Shown: positions 53,737-63,393 of the stretch, piece by piece | Numbering within the stretch: position 1 is the first letter of the stretch | Layout of the letters: each line of letters starts with the position of its first letter | Origin: Microbacterium sufflavum | GTDB taxonomy: Bacteria > Actinomycetota > Actinomycetes > Actinomycetales > Microbacteriaceae | DNA: 64,000 nucleotides | Direction: 5' to 3' | Assembly: GCF_023101165.1 (NCBI RefSeq) | Contig: NZ_CP078076.1 | Coordinates: 3,348,001 to 3,412,000 of the forward strand | Notes under the pieces: model-generated | The model's database searches: none | What the model was told of the DNA's origin: nothing | The model's input: the letters and a program-made list of their open reading frames with translations, nothing else | Made by a program: the position numbers and the translations under genes

Positions 53737-55715
53737 TCCAGCCCCTCCACCTCGCCGCTGGAGCCCGCGAGCTCGACGAAGCGCGATTCGAGGGTCTGCC
53801 CCGCGCGGACCTCGTCGATCGTCCCCTCCGCGAGCACCTCGCCGTTGACGATGATCGCCACACGCGAGCACACCCGCTCGACCAGGTCCATGCCGTGGCT
53901 CGACAGGATCACGGTGCCCCCGTGGGCGACGTAGGCGCGGAGGATGTCGAGGATGACGGCGGATGACACGGGGTCGACCGACTCGAAGGGCTCGTCGAGC
54001 ACCAGCACGCGGGGCGAGTGGATCATCGCACCGGCGAGCATGATCTTCTTCGTCATACCCGCGGAGTAGTCCGACACCACGCGGTTGAGCGCGTCTCCGA
54101 GGTCGAAGGCGCGAGCCAGATCCGCGGCGCGCTTCTCGATGACGTCAGCCGCCAGCCCGCGAAGCAGTCCGTAGTAGTAGAGGAGTTGTCGGCCGGTCAG
54201 GCGGTCGAAGGTGCGAAGGCGATCGGGAAGCACTCCCATGACGCGCTTGGCGGCGAGAGCGTCGACGGCCTGGTCGATGCCGCAGATCACGACGCTCCCC
54301 TCGTCGGCGCGCAGCAGCCCCGCGACGATCGAGAGCGTGGTGGTCTTGCCCGCACCGTTCGGTCCGACGATCCCGTAGAACGAGGCGGCGGGCACCGACA
54401 GGTCGATGCCGTCGACGGCGCGGTTGTCGCCGAACTGCTTCACCAGGCCGCGGATGCGGATCGCCTCGGTGCTCGGCTGGTCCTCACGGGAACCCTCGGC
54501 ACGCAGCGGCGGCTCCTGCGAGGTCTCCGGATCGACGACGACGACGGAGCCGTCCGTCAGCGCGTCGGCTGTGGGGTTCTGCACGGGCTCCACCGCATCG
54601 GCGGGCACGGGAACGGCTGTGCTCTCGGCGGTCGGTTCGAGCTCTGCGACGAGGGTGTCCGCGCCCGGATGATCGGACACCGCCTCACCCACAGAGCCGG
54701 CGGACATCGGAGCTACCGTGTCGTCCGCCACCGCGGTGGCGGACGCAATCGCGACGCCCTCACCGTCCACGGCGGGCGTCTCCGTGACGGTCTCGAACGC
54801 GGCAGCCCCGTCGGCCGCCGCCTCCTCGCCGGTCCCCTCGTGCGTCGCCTGCTCGGCTGCCGCCATCTCGGCTGGCGCCTTCTCAGCTGCGGCCTTCTCG
54901 GCCGCGGCTTTCTCGGCTGCGGCCTTCTCCGCTGCCGCCTTCTCGGCCGCGGCCTTCGCGGCAGCCGTCTTGGCCGCCGCCGTCTTCGCCGACGCGGAGC
55001 GCGCCGTGCTCTTCGCCGCTGCCGACTTGGCCGCCGCCGCCTTCGCCGCCGCCGTCTTCGCAGCGGTCGCTGTGGACGTCGCCGCCCGTGGGGACGTCGG
55101 CGTGGCCGCCGCGTTCTTCACCGCCGCCGCCCGGGAGGCGCCGGCCTGTCGGGGTCGCGCGGGTGTGCGCGCTGCCGTGTTCCTCGCCGCCGCGAGTCGC
55201 GCCGCATCGGCGCTGCGCGCTGCGGGCGCCACGGCTGAAGCATCAACGCTGCCCTTGGGTGTCGGCTCCACCACGACCTCGAGCGACGCGGCGGCATTTT
55301 CTGCGGCCGCCTTGGCCGGTGCCGCCGTTGCGCTGACGCTCTTCGCCGATGCGGAGGTCTTCGGCGCCGCCTTCGACGCCGCAGCCTTCGATGCCGTGGC
55401 CTTCGATGACGAGGCCTTCGATCCCGCGCCTTGCGATGCTGACGTCTTCGCTGCCGACGTCTTCGCAGCCGACGTCTTCGCGCCCGTGGGCTGTGGCGTC
55501 GCGCCGCTCTCGTCGGCGCTCTTCTTCGCCGCCGCCCCGCCCGTCGCCTTCTTCACGGTGGTGGTGCTGCGGCGAGGCGCACGTGGCTTCTTGGCCGCGG
55601 TCGCGGCGGTCGCCTTCTTCGCGCTCTCCGCCGCTGACGCGCTCGCGTCGGGCGTTCCCGAAGGGGTCTCGTTCGTGTCCACCTCGGCGGTGCGGTCGTC
55701 AGGGGAGGAAGTCAC
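53712..55715 (-). CDS. ABC ATPase with histone-H1-like N-terminal extension
   Basis: 667 residues. Residues 1-about 420 are a low-complexity, Lys/Ala/Ser/Thr-rich region (e.g., SAKKATAATAAKKPRAPRRS; AAAEKAAAEKAAAEKAAAEK), rich first in basic and later in Glu residues, resembling bacterial histone-H1/HupB tails. From about 430 there is a full ABC ATPase: Walker A VGPNGAGKTTTLSIVAG, signature DYSAGMTKKIMLAGAM (variant of LSGGQ), Walker B RVLVLDEPFESVDPVSSAV, switch His in ILSSHGMDLVERV. Paired with the overlapping permease gene. The extension is genuine reading frame, but whether the first ATG at 55715 is used is not certain. Confidence 0.9.
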   Translation of the reverse strand: MTSSPDDRTAEVDTNETPSGTPDASASAAESAKKATAATAAKKPRAPRRSTTTVKKATGGAAAKKSADESGATPQPTGAKTSAAKTSAAKTSASQGAGSKASSSKATASKAAASKAAPKTSASAKSVSATAAPAKAAAENAAASLEVVVEPTPKGSVDASAVAPAARSADAARLAAARNTAARTPARPRQAGASRAAAVKNAAATPTSPRAATSTATAAKTAAAKAAAAKSAAAKSTARSASAKTAAAKTAAAKAAAEKAAAEKAAAEKAAAEKAAAEKAPAEMAAAEQATHEGTGEEAAADGAAAFETVTETPAVDGEGVAIASATAVADDTVAPMSAGSVGEAVSDHPGADTLVAELEPTAESTAVPVPADAVEPVQNPTADALTDGSVVVVDPETSQEPPLRAEGSREDQPSTEAIRIRGLVKQFGDNRAVDGIDLSVPAASFYGIVGPNGAGKTTTLSIVAGLLRADEGSVVICGIDQAVDALAAKRVMGVLPDRLRTFDRLTGRQLLYYYGLLRGLAADVIEKRAADLARAFDLGDALNRVVSDYSAGMTKKIMLAGAMIHSPRVLVLDEPFESVDPVSSAVILDILRAYVAHGGTVILSSHGMDLVERVCSRVAIIVNGEVLAEGTIDEVRAGQTLESRFVELAGSSGEVEGLEWLHTFSD
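54885..54960 (-). repeat. 15-bp tandem repeat encoding Glu-Lys-Ala-Ala-Ala
   Basis: About five head-to-tail copies of a unit read on the plus strand as TTCTCGGC(T/C)GCGGC(C/T), within the extension of the ABC ATPase gene. Copy-number variation would preserve frame and lengthen a charged helix. Confidence 0.8.
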
Positions 55716-55964
55716 CGTCCTACGGTATCAATGGGCGGCTTCCAGCCAAGGCCCCACGCGACAATCCGACATCCGGACCGCAACGCGAGGAGGAATGCAA
55801 GGGGGTTGCCGAGGCTGTGCGTTGCGTGTGTACTCGGTCACGAAATGGCAACAGGGACCTCTGGGCCCCGGGCTTCCCAGGCCGAATCGCTAGCATGATT
55901 CCCGGCACGACGAAGTGTCTGGTCGGTGAACCGACCGTGAACACAACTTCCTTTAGGAGCACTC
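55716..55964. other. Divergent promoter region, no gene seen
   Basis: 249 bp between the minus-strand ABC ATPase and the plus-strand nucleotidyltransferase; it should hold both promoters. A TAGGAG sequence ending about six bases before 55965 is the nucleotidyltransferase ribosome site. Confidence 0.6.
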
Positions 55965-56657
55965 GTGACTCTTCAGACCGTCATCCTCGCAGCCGGCATG
56001 GGCTCTCGACTCGGCCGCGCGCTGCCCAAGCCGCTGACCGAACTCAACGACGGCCGCACGATCATGCGCCAGCAGCACGACAACATCCGCGCCGCCTTCG
56101 GCTCTGATGCGCGCATCACCACCGTGGTGGGCTATCGCGCCGAGACGATCATCGAGGCGTTCCCGAACGTGAACTACGTCCACAACGACCGCTACGACGA
56201 GACCAACACGTCGAAGAGCCTCCTTCGTGCGCTCGGCGCCACCGGCCGCGGCGGGGTGCTCTGGATGAACGGCGACGTCGTGTTCGACCCGATGATCCTC
56301 GGCCGCGCGGTGGAGTACATCGAGCGCGACCAGTCGTTCGTGACCGTCAACACCGCCAAGGTGAGCGACGAAGAGGTCAAGTACACGGTCACGGCCGAGG
56401 GCTACATCAAGGAGCTGTCCAAGACCGTCAAGGGCGGGCTCGGCGAGGCAGTCGGCATCAACTACATCTCGTCCCGCGAGAAGAAGGCGTTCATGCGTCA
56501 GCTGCAGCGCGTCGAGGACCAGGACTACTTCGAGCGCGGCCTCGAGCTCGCGATCGCCGAAGACGGCCTGCTGCTCGAGCCGATGGACGTCTCGGACCTC
56601 TACGCGGTCGAGGTCGACTTCGCAGAAGACCTGGAGCGCGCGAACCTCTTCGTCTGA
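55965..56657 (+). CDS. Nucleotidyltransferase, phosphocholine/sugar cytidylyltransferase-like
   Basis: 230 residues of the NTP-transferase (GT-A-like) fold: VILAAGMGSRLGRALPKPLT (nucleotide-binding signature with Lys), FPNVNYVHNDRYDETNTSKS and LWMNGDVVFDPMIL (metal Asp), EAVGINYISSREKKAFM. Best resembles LicC-type choline-phosphate cytidylyltransferases or sugar-phosphate nucleotidyltransferases of similar length. GTG 55965 follows TAGGAG. Standalone gene with a strong terminator after it. Confidence 0.87.
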   Translation: MTLQTVILAAGMGSRLGRALPKPLTELNDGRTIMRQQHDNIRAAFGSDARITTVVGYRAETIIEAFPNVNYVHNDRYDETNTSKSLLRALGATGRGGVLWMNGDVVFDPMILGRAVEYIERDQSFVTVNTAKVSDEEVKYTVTAEGYIKELSKTVKGGLGEAVGINYISSREKKAFMRQLQRVEDQDYFERGLELAIAEDGLLLEPMDVSDLYAVEVDFAEDLERANLFV

Positions 56658-56667
56658 TTCCACGACA

Positions 56668-56710
56668 CCGAGAGCCCCTGTCCCCCGCGGACCGGGGCTC
56701 TCGGTGTTTT
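56668..56710 (+). terminator. Rho-independent terminator
   Basis: Perfect 11-bp stem CCGAGAGCCCC/GGGGCTCTCGG (56668-56678 with 56694-56704) followed by TGTTTT. Confidence 0.9.
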
Positions 56711-56738
56711 CGCGGTGGAATTCCGTAGGATCGGCGCC

Positions 56739-57746
56739 ATGGCCCCCAAGGTGCACAAGATCCACTCCCTGCCGGATGACGCCCCGTGGGACAAAGGCAT
56801 CCCGCCGACCGGCTCACCCGAACACCCGATGATGGTGCGCGGCCTCGACCGCGTTCTCTCTATCCAGCGACCGCTCGTCCTGGCGCACATCCGGAGCATC
56901 CGCCTTCGCCATCCGCACGCCACGCCCGCGGAGATCATCCGCATCCTGGAGCGGCGGTACCTCGCGGCGGTCACGGCCGGCGGCGCCGCCGTCGGTGCGA
57001 CCGCGGTGGTCCCCGGGATCGGCACCGGCGTCACACTCGCGCTGTCCGGCGTGGAGACGGTCGGTTTCGTGGAGTCGACGGCGCTCTTCGCGCAGTCGGT
57101 GGCCGAGGTCCATGGGATCGCTGTCGGGAATCCCGACCGCGCGCGGGCGCTGGTGATGACGTTGATGCTCGGCAAGGAGGGCGTCGACCTGGTCGGTCAG
57201 CTGGCGGGACAGATCGCGGGGCGCGGGGTCAGCCGCTCGGCGTACTGGGGCGAACTCGTGACCAAGTCGCTGCCTCGTGCTGCCGTCGGCCCGCTGGTCG
57301 ATCAGTTGAAGAGCATGTTCGTGAAGCAGTTCGCGGCGAAGGGCGGCGCATCCTTCGTCGGCAAAGCCATGCCGTTCGGTATCGGCGCGGCGATCGGCGG
57401 GGCAGGCAACCACCTCCTGGGCCGCCGCGTGCTGACGACCTCGCACCGGGCGTTCGGGGCAGCCCCCGTCGATCTGCCCTCGGAGCTGGAGCCGGTGCCG
57501 GGTGCGGAGAAGCTGGAGCTGCGCATGCTCCGCGGAGCCCGCTACGCCGGCAACGCGGTCGCGGGAGCAGCCGGAACGGTCGCTCGTGGAGCGGGCTGGG
57601 TGGGCCACCGCATGGGCGAGGTCGCGGGGCGACGTCGCGGGGACGCGGTCGCGGAGCTCGACGAGGGCGAGGGCGAGGGCGAGGTCGCGGGCGCGGGCGA
57701 CCACAGCCTGCCCGAGCGTCCGGGTGCGGACACCGCCGAGCGGTGA
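56739..57746 (+). CDS. Conserved protein with hydrophobic Gly-rich centre
   Basis: 335 residues. N-terminal basic/soluble segment (RSIRLRHPHATPAEIIRILE), a Gly/Ala-rich hydrophobic stretch AVTAGGAAVGATAVVPGIGT that may insert in or peripherally associate with the membrane, a second (AAKGGASFVGKAMPFGIGAAIGGAGNHLLG), and an acidic C-terminal tail (ELDEGEGEGEVAG). The pattern recalls EcsC-type proteins, but the match is not firm. ATG 56739 opens at MAPKVHKIHS. Confidence 0.7.
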   Translation: MAPKVHKIHSLPDDAPWDKGIPPTGSPEHPMMVRGLDRVLSIQRPLVLAHIRSIRLRHPHATPAEIIRILERRYLAAVTAGGAAVGATAVVPGIGTGVTLALSGVETVGFVESTALFAQSVAEVHGIAVGNPDRARALVMTLMLGKEGVDLVGQLAGQIAGRGVSRSAYWGELVTKSLPRAAVGPLVDQLKSMFVKQFAAKGGASFVGKAMPFGIGAAIGGAGNHLLGRRVLTTSHRAFGAAPVDLPSELEPVPGAEKLELRMLRGARYAGNAVAGAAGTVARGAGWVGHRMGEVAGRRRGDAVAELDEGEGEGEVAGAGDHSLPERPGADTAER

Positions 57747-57836
57747 CGGCAGGGCGCGCACCTCACCAAAGGATCGCCCGACCCGTTGTGCCGAGCATCC
57801 AACGGACGCGACGACGGCGACGCTAGGGTGGAATCC

Positions 57837-59426
57837 GTGACGGACAAGCCCGACCTCTTTACCACCGCCGGCAAGATCGCGGATCTCCGCGCCCGCTACA
57901 CCGAGGCCGTCGTCGACGCCGAGGCGAAGGCGAAGGAGAAGCAGCACGCGAAGGGCAAGATGACCGCCCGCGAGCGCATCGAACTCCTCGTCGACCCCGG
58001 GAGCTTCGTCGAGTTCGACGAGTACGTGCGCCACCGCACGACCGCCTTCGGCATGGACCGCTCGCGCCCCTACGGCGACTCCGTGGTCACGGGCGTCGGC
58101 ACCATCCACGGGCGCACCGTCGCGGTCTACTCCCAGGACTTCTCGACGTTCGGCGGCTCGCTGGGCGAGGTCGCGGGCGAGAAGATCGTCAAGATCATGG
58201 AGTTCGCCCTCGCCGGAGGCATGCCGTGCATCGGCATCCTCGACTCGGGTGGCGCGCGCATCCAGGAGGGCGTGGTCGCGCTCGGGAAGTACGGCGAGAT
58301 CTTCCGCCTGAACACCCGCGCGTCCGGCGTGATCCCCCAGATCTCCATCATCATGGGCCCGGCCGCGGGCGGCGCCGTGTACTCCCCCGCGCTCACCGAC
58401 TTCGTCATCATGGTCGACAAGACCAGCCAGATGTTCGTGACCGGTCCCGACGTGATCAAGACCGTGACCGGCGAGGACGTCGGCATGGAGGAACTGGGAG
58501 GCGCCTACACGCACAACACGCGTTCGGGCGTGGCGCACTACCTCGCGGAGGACGAGGACGATGCGATCGACTACGCGCGCACGCTCCTCGGCTTCCTGCC
58601 CGACAACAACATGGCGGAGCTCCCCTCGTACGAGAGCGCGTTCGAGTTCGAGACCACCGACGCCGACCGCACGCTCAACACGATCGTCCCCGACTCCCCC
58701 AACCAGCCGTACGACATCCACACCGTCATCGAGCACGTCGTCGACGACGGCGACTTCCTCGAGGTGCAGCCGCTCTTCGCGCCGAACATCGTGATCGGCT
58801 TCGGCCGCATCGAGGGACGTTCCGTCGGCATCATCGCCAACCAGCCCTCGCAGATGGCGGGGACCCTCAACATCGAGGCGGGCGAGAAGGCCAGTCGCTT
58901 CGTGCGGTTCTGCGACGCGTTCTCCATCCCGATCGTGACGCTCGTGGACGTGCCCGGCTACCTTCCCGGCACCGATCAGGAGTGGACCGGCGTGATCCGC
59001 CGCGGCGCCAAGCTGCTGTACGCGTACGCGGAGGCGACGGTCCCGCTCGTCACGGTCATCCTGCGCAAGGCGTACGGCGGCGCCTACATCGTCATGGGGT
59101 CCAAGCAGCTCGGTGCCGACGTGAACCTGGCCTGGCCGACCGCCGAGATCGCCGTCATGGGCGGCCAGGGCGCCGTCAACATCCTGTACCGCGGGGAGAT
59201 CAAGAAGGCCGAGGAGGCCGGGGAGGACGTGGCGGCCGTCCGGACGCGACTCGCGAACGAGTACACATACAACGTCGCATCCCCCTTCCTCGCCGCAGAG
59301 CGGGGTGAGCTCGACGGCATCATCGAGCCGGCCAACACTCGGGTGTCCGTGGCGAAGGCCCTGCGCGCTCTACGCGGCAAGAGGGCCGAGCTGCCGCCCA
59401 AGAAGCACGGGAACATCCCGCTGTGA
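57837..59426 (+). CDS. Acyl-CoA (propionyl/acetyl) carboxylase beta subunit
   Basis: Carboxyltransferase subunit, 529 residues. [21 protein letters not shown] near the start, [40 protein letters not shown] (oxyanion/CoA region), [20 protein letters not shown], and the C-domain [14 protein letters not shown] plus [20 protein letters not shown] typical of AccD5/PccB. GTG 57837 is the likely start. Coupled by a GTGA overlap to the epsilon subunit; the biotin-carrying alpha subunit is not in the window. Confidence 0.95.
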   Translation: MTDKPDLFTTAGKIADLRARYTEAVVDAEAKAKEKQHAKGKMTARERIELLVDPGSFVEFDEYVRHRTTAFGMDRSRPYGDSVVTGVGTIHGRTVAVYSQDFSTFGGSLGEVAGEKIVKIMEFALAGGMPCIGILDSGGARIQEGVVALGKYGEIFRLNTRASGVIPQISIIMGPAAGGAVYSPALTDFVIMVDKTSQMFVTGPDVIKTVTGEDVGMEELGGAYTHNTRSGVAHYLAEDEDDAIDYARTLLGFLPDNNMAELPSYESAFEFETTDADRTLNTIVPDSPNQPYDIHTVIEHVVDDGDFLEVQPLFAPNIVIGFGRIEGRSVGIIANQPSQMAGTLNIEAGEKASRFVRFCDAFSIPIVTLVDVPGYLPGTDQEWTGVIRRGAKLLYAYAEATVPLVTVILRKAYGGAYIVMGSKQLGADVNLAWPTAEIAVMGGQGAVNILYRGEIKKAEEAGEDVAAVRTRLANEYTYNVASPFLAAERGELDGIIEPANTRVSVAKALRALRGKRAELPPKKHGNIPL

Positions 59427-59671
59427 CGGCGCAGGACGCTGCGGCGGAGGGCACGGCAGCGGCCCCTCCGATGCTCGAGATCACCCGGGGCACGGCGACG
59501 GAGGAAGAGCTCGCCGCCCTGATCGCCGTGATCGGAGACGCCTACGCCACCGAACAGGCGGAGGCGACGGTCGACGAGCCGCGCGTCTCCGCGTGGGAAC
59601 GCACGCAGCGCCCGCTCCGGCGTCCCCTGCGCCGCGACATCCCCTGGGGCCGCTTCTCCGGCCGAGGCTGA
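59423..59671 (+). CDS. Acyl-CoA carboxylase epsilon subunit
   Basis: 82 residues; actinobacterial AccE-type small subunit that stabilises the beta-alpha complex. GTG start overlaps the beta-subunit stop (GTGA). Recognised by position and the core [20 protein letters not shown] with a basic tail ending PWGRFSG. Confidence 0.85.
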   Translation: MTAQDAAAEGTAAAPPMLEITRGTATEEELAALIAVIGDAYATEQAEATVDEPRVSAWERTQRPLRRPLRRDIPWGRFSGRG

Positions 59672-59692
59672 CGGGCTCGGCCGGAGGCACGT

Positions 59693-60925
59693 TCACCGGC
59701 CCAGCAGCAGGTCGGACGTGCGCGGCGTGAGCATCGAATCGAGCACGACGCACGCCGCGCCGACCGCACCGACATCGTCGCCCACCACCGTGCTCTGCAC
59801 CGGGAGCGCCCGGACGGCTCGCGTCGCGCTGGACCGCGCGAGCCGCGCGGCGACCTCCGGCAGCGACAGGTCGGCGAGGCGTCTCCAGAACGGACCGCCG
59901 AACACCACCCGGTCCACGTCGAGCAGGTCCGTGAGCACGAGCGTCAGCGTCGCCAGGTGTTCGGCGGCACGCTGCACGACAGCCCCCGCCGACGCCTCCC
60001 CGGCCACGGCCCTGACACACAGTTCGGTGAGGCTCGCGTCGAGTGCGGCCCTGTCCCCGGGGCGCCGACCTCCGGCGAGAACCCCGAGCTGCTCCGCCCG
60101 TTCCACGATCGCCTCGGGGGTGCACACCACGTCGACGCAGCCCCGCGAGCCGCACGCACACCTCGGCCCCTCCGGATCGACCACGATGTGCCCGATCTCC
60201 CCGAGGTTGCGGGTGCTGCCACGCACCGCCTCGCCGTCTCGCACCACGGCGGCGCCGAGGCCGGTACCGAGATAGAGGAACACGAACGAGTCGTCGGACG
60301 GCCCGCGCCGCGTCCACAGCTCGCCGACAGCCGCTGCCGTGGTGTCCTTCTCCAGCACGACCGGCAAGCCGATCGCGGCCGCCAGATCGTCCTGCAGTGC
60401 CACCCGGTGCCAGCCGGGCAGCTTGGGAGGATCGATGACCGTGCCCCGGGTGGCGTCGAGCGGTCCCGGAGCAGCCACGCCCACCCCCGCGATCCGCTCG
60501 CGCGGCACTCCCGAGCCCTCGACGAGCTCCTCGATCTGCGCCGCGAGATCGGCCAGGATCAACGAGGGGGCCTCAGCGGGCGTCGCCATGCTCGACCGCC
60601 GCACGACCTCCCCGGCGAGGTCGAGCAGCACGAAGGTCGTCACCGCCGGATCGAGGTGCACGCCGACCGCGAACCTGCTCTCCTCCACCAGCCGCAGCAT
60701 GACCCGCGGCTTGCCCGGTCCGCTGATGGTCCGACCGGCTTCCCGGATGAGCCCCTCGTCGAGCAGCCGGCGCGTGATGTTCGTCACGGTCTGGGCCGAG
60801 AGCCCGGTGACCTGCGCCAGCTCGATACGGCTCAGCCCATCGACCGCATGCCGGACCGCCTCGAGGATGACCGACTGGTTGAAGTCGCCCATCCGCGGAA
60901 GGTTGGTTCCCCGCCGTGTACCCAT
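59693..60925 (-). CDS. ROK-family transcriptional regulator
   Basis: 410 residues. The N-terminal winged helix (RIELAQVTGLSAQTVTNITR) reads DNA; the C-terminal ROK/sugar kinase-like domain has GVGVAAPGPLDATRGTVIDP, FLYLGTGLGAAVVRDGEAV, the zinc-type CxCGxxGCxD variant CACGSRGCVDVVCTPEAI, and an ATP/sugar cleft. Convergent with the accE gene. Likely a carbohydrate-responsive repressor; its operator and target are unknown. Confidence 0.92.
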   Translation of the reverse strand: MGTRRGTNLPRMGDFNQSVILEAVRHAVDGLSRIELAQVTGLSAQTVTNITRRLLDEGLIREAGRTISGPGKPRVMLRLVEESRFAVGVHLDPAVTTFVLLDLAGEVVRRSSMATPAEAPSLILADLAAQIEELVEGSGVPRERIAGVGVAAPGPLDATRGTVIDPPKLPGWHRVALQDDLAAAIGLPVVLEKDTTAAAVGELWTRRGPSDDSFVFLYLGTGLGAAVVRDGEAVRGSTRNLGEIGHIVVDPEGPRCACGSRGCVDVVCTPEAIVERAEQLGVLAGGRRPGDRAALDASLTELCVRAVAGEASAGAVVQRAAEHLATLTLVLTDLLDVDRVVFGGPFWRRLADLSLPEVAARLARSSATRAVRALPVQSTVVGDDVGAVGAACVVLDSMLTPRTSDLLLGR

Positions 60926-61100
60926 CGTTCGATGATCCTCCTCACGCGTCGCTGCGCGTGTCCCCCAAAATACCTACAGACAAGGTGTTGACGACCCCGC
61001 AGACTGAAGGGGACGCTTCGCGTTCGGCTGGTCTCTCTGTCCCAGGGTAGACAGACGTTGATCGGCCACCAGCGGACGGTTTTCGGGTAACTGTCCGCAC

Positions 61101-61133
61101 GGCGAGGGGCAGGCGATATCGCCGCCCCTCGCC
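61101..61133 (-). terminator. Hairpin at end of the two-component operon
   Basis: GGCGAGGGGC (61101-61110) and GCCCCTCGCC (61124-61133) are perfect inverted repeats enclosing a small GGCGATATCGCC palindrome, just after the minus-strand operon's last stop codon. No T run is visible on either strand. Confidence 0.65.
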
Positions 61134-61141
61134 CACTCTCC

Positions 61142-62161
61142 TCACGAGTGCCGTGCGGGCTCGCTGCCCGCCTCGCGCACGATCTCGTGCCACAGGTCGA
61201 CCGAGTCGTCGTCCGCCGCGCGCCGTCCGGCACGACCCACCACGGTGACCGCCACCAGGGGGTCTTTGGCGGAGCGGATGATGATGCGACCGGTCCCCGC
61301 CGAGCGCAGCACCTGCGCCAGCTCGTCCCGGATCTCGATCCGTCGGTCCTCACCGATGCCGTCCAGCCCGCCCTCGTCGAACACCGTCACCGATGCACCG
61401 CGTCGACGGGCGGCCTCGATCGCATCGCGGACGTCGTCGTTCAGCAGGTCCGCCCCGCGCAGCTCGTCGCGCAGCCGCCCCTCCGCCAGTCGCGCCTCCA
61501 GCCGCTCGTCCTCGTCCAGCGCACCGCGCGTGGCGACGACCCGACTCAGCACGGGCCCGGCGACGGCGAGGGCGAACTGCGTGCGCAGCCGCCGCTCCCG
61601 CTGCCGCACGCGCTGCGTGGCGTGCCAGGCCGACACCGCCTGCTGGATCTCGGAGAGCCGCTCCGTGTCCCTGACCGCCCTGTCCCAGAACATCACCAGG
61701 AGCTGCGCGACCACCACCCACATGATCGAGCCGACCACGCCCAGGTTCAGAGCGACGCCGACGCCGAGCGCCGCGGACGCCGTGGCGACCAGGATCGCCA
61801 GGGCCGACCACCCGATGACGGGTCGCCGCCGAACGACGCACACGACGGCCAGCAACCCGAGGCCGCCGATGTACCACGTGGCGAACGGTGCCGTACGGTC
61901 GGCGGGGTCGAGGGACACGGTGACCAGGACCGGGATCACCGCGGTCGCCGCCAGCGCGAGCAGCGACGTCCACAGCGGCATCCGCACGGTCGCGGGATGG
62001 CCGAGGATCGCGACGGTGACCACCGCGAGGAACAGTCCGATACCGAGCACCATGAGCAGCGGTGCCGTCGGCTGCTCGATCCACCAGACACCGCGCGCGA
62101 CGAAGTACAGCGCGAAGCCCACGGCCAGCGACGTCGCGATACTGCGCACCGTCCGGTTCAC
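61142..62161 (-). CDS. Membrane protein with degenerate kinase-like C-terminus
   Basis: 339 residues: about five hydrophobic helices (ATSLAVGFALYFVARGVWW; LMVLGIGLFLAVVTVAILG; SLLALAATAVIPVLVTVSL; YIGGLGLLAVVCVV; VVGSIMWVVVAQLLVMFW), a helical linker resembling a dimerisation domain (SEIQQAVSAWHATQRVRQRE), and RLRDELRGADLLNDDVRDAI...RRRGASVTVFDEGGL, which looks like an NarX/DesK-type kinase core lacking N- and G-box ATP-binding motifs. GTG start overlaps the true kinase stop (GTGA). Probably an accessory or inhibitory partner; this is inference. Confidence 0.7.
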   Translation of the reverse strand: MNRTVRSIATSLAVGFALYFVARGVWWIEQPTAPLLMVLGIGLFLAVVTVAILGHPATVRMPLWTSLLALAATAVIPVLVTVSLDPADRTAPFATWYIGGLGLLAVVCVVRRRPVIGWSALAILVATASAALGVGVALNLGVVGSIMWVVVAQLLVMFWDRAVRDTERLSEIQQAVSAWHATQRVRQRERRLRTQFALAVAGPVLSRVVATRGALDEDERLEARLAEGRLRDELRGADLLNDDVRDAIEAARRRGASVTVFDEGGLDGIGEDRRIEIRDELAQVLRSAGTGRIIIRSAKDPLVAVTVVGRAGRRAADDDSVDLWHEIVREAGSEPARHS

Positions 62162-63393
62162 GAGCGCTCCCATCCGAGCGTGACCGTCGTGCCGTCCTCA
62201 TCCGACACGATCTGCGCGGTGCCGGCGACACCGGCCATGCGCGCGAGGATCGATGCGCGGATGCCCAGCCGATCGGGGCCGATCGCGTCGACGTCGAAGC
62301 CGGGACCGTGGTCGGAGATCGTGACCGCGATCCCCTCGTCGCCGTGGCCTTCCGCGACGATGTGCAGTCCCCGTCCGTGCGCGTGCGTCACCGCGTTGCC
62401 GATCGCCTGCCGCGCCGCGAGCACCAGTGCTCTGGCGGCACGTCCGGGGATGAGGCCGATGCCTCCGCGCTCCTCGACGATGGCGTCCGCGCCGAGCTCC
62501 GACAGCGCCCGGCGCAGCTCGACGACGATCTGTGCGGTGCCGACCGGTTCGTCGCTGCCCTCCTCCGCCACCGCGGCCTCCGTGTTGGCCAGCCGCGTCA
62601 GCGCCTCCCTGGCCATCGCGACCGCGAGCTCCTGTGCCCTCTCCCCGTCCGCACGCTCCGCGGCGATCAGCGCGGCGAGCACGCTGTCGTGCATGAGCGC
62701 CGACATCGCCACCCGCTCCTCCTCCGCGGCGGCCGCGGCGGCCGCAGTGGCGTAGGACGCCACCGCCGTGCCCCTCGCCTCGTCGACGCCCCCCGCCACC
62801 GACCGGAACATCCAGCCGAGCGACACGATGACCACGCCCAGGATCAGCGTGAACGACACGTCGAACGCGGTCGTGACCCAGAACTCGCGCGAGAACCCGC
62901 CCTGCACCAGCCGGACGTAGCCGTACACGAACGGCACGCCCACCGCCCACGCGAACTGCAGCCGCAGCGGGAAGGCCAGCATCGCGGCGACCACCCCGAC
63001 GTTCACCAGGAAGAAGATCCAGGGTTGTGCGCCGGCGACCTTGTCGGCGGGATCGACGACGACGGGCCACGCGGCGAGCGCGACCACGTAGACCACCGCG
63101 AAGATCCCCGCCGCGACGCGTACCGCGCGGCCGACCAGGCACGCCACGAGCATGACGATGAGCGGGACGAAGACGACCACGAGCAGGAGCATGTGCGGCA
63201 CATCGGCCCTGGACAGGGTCGCGATCGCGGCGATGAGCGCCTGCACGCCGAGCACCGCCGAGCCCAGCGCCACCACGATCGCGAGGATCCGCTCCATCCG
63301 CTTCGACGTGAAGCGCTCGAAACCGCTCTCCACGCTGCCGGGTGACGGGATCTTGCTCCAGGCGTCGCGGACGCTGAGCGGCTCAGTGGGCAC
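62158..63393 (-). CDS. Sensor histidine kinase (NarX/DesK-type)
   Basis: 411 residues: about six N-terminal transmembrane segments (e.g., VSFTLILGVVIVSLGWMF), a linker with MSALMHDSVLAALIAAERAD (the HD of a HisKA_3-like H-box), and a HATPase domain (VLAARQAIGNAVTHAHGRG N-box; TISDHGPGFDVDAIGPDRLG G1; IRASILARMAGVAG). Its GTG start (63391-63393) overlaps the regulator gene by 11 bases, so the pair is coupled. Confidence 0.9.
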   Translation of the reverse strand: MPTEPLSVRDAWSKIPSPGSVESGFERFTSKRMERILAIVVALGSAVLGVQALIAAIATLSRADVPHMLLLVVVFVPLIVMLVACLVGRAVRVAAGIFAVVYVVALAAWPVVVDPADKVAGAQPWIFFLVNVGVVAAMLAFPLRLQFAWAVGVPFVYGYVRLVQGGFSREFWVTTAFDVSFTLILGVVIVSLGWMFRSVAGGVDEARGTAVASYATAAAAAAAEEERVAMSALMHDSVLAALIAAERADGERAQELAVAMAREALTRLANTEAAVAEEGSDEPVGTAQIVVELRRALSELGADAIVEERGGIGLIPGRAARALVLAARQAIGNAVTHAHGRGLHIVAEGHGDEGIAVTISDHGPGFDVDAIGPDRLGIRASILARMAGVAGTAQIVSDEDGTTVTLGWERS

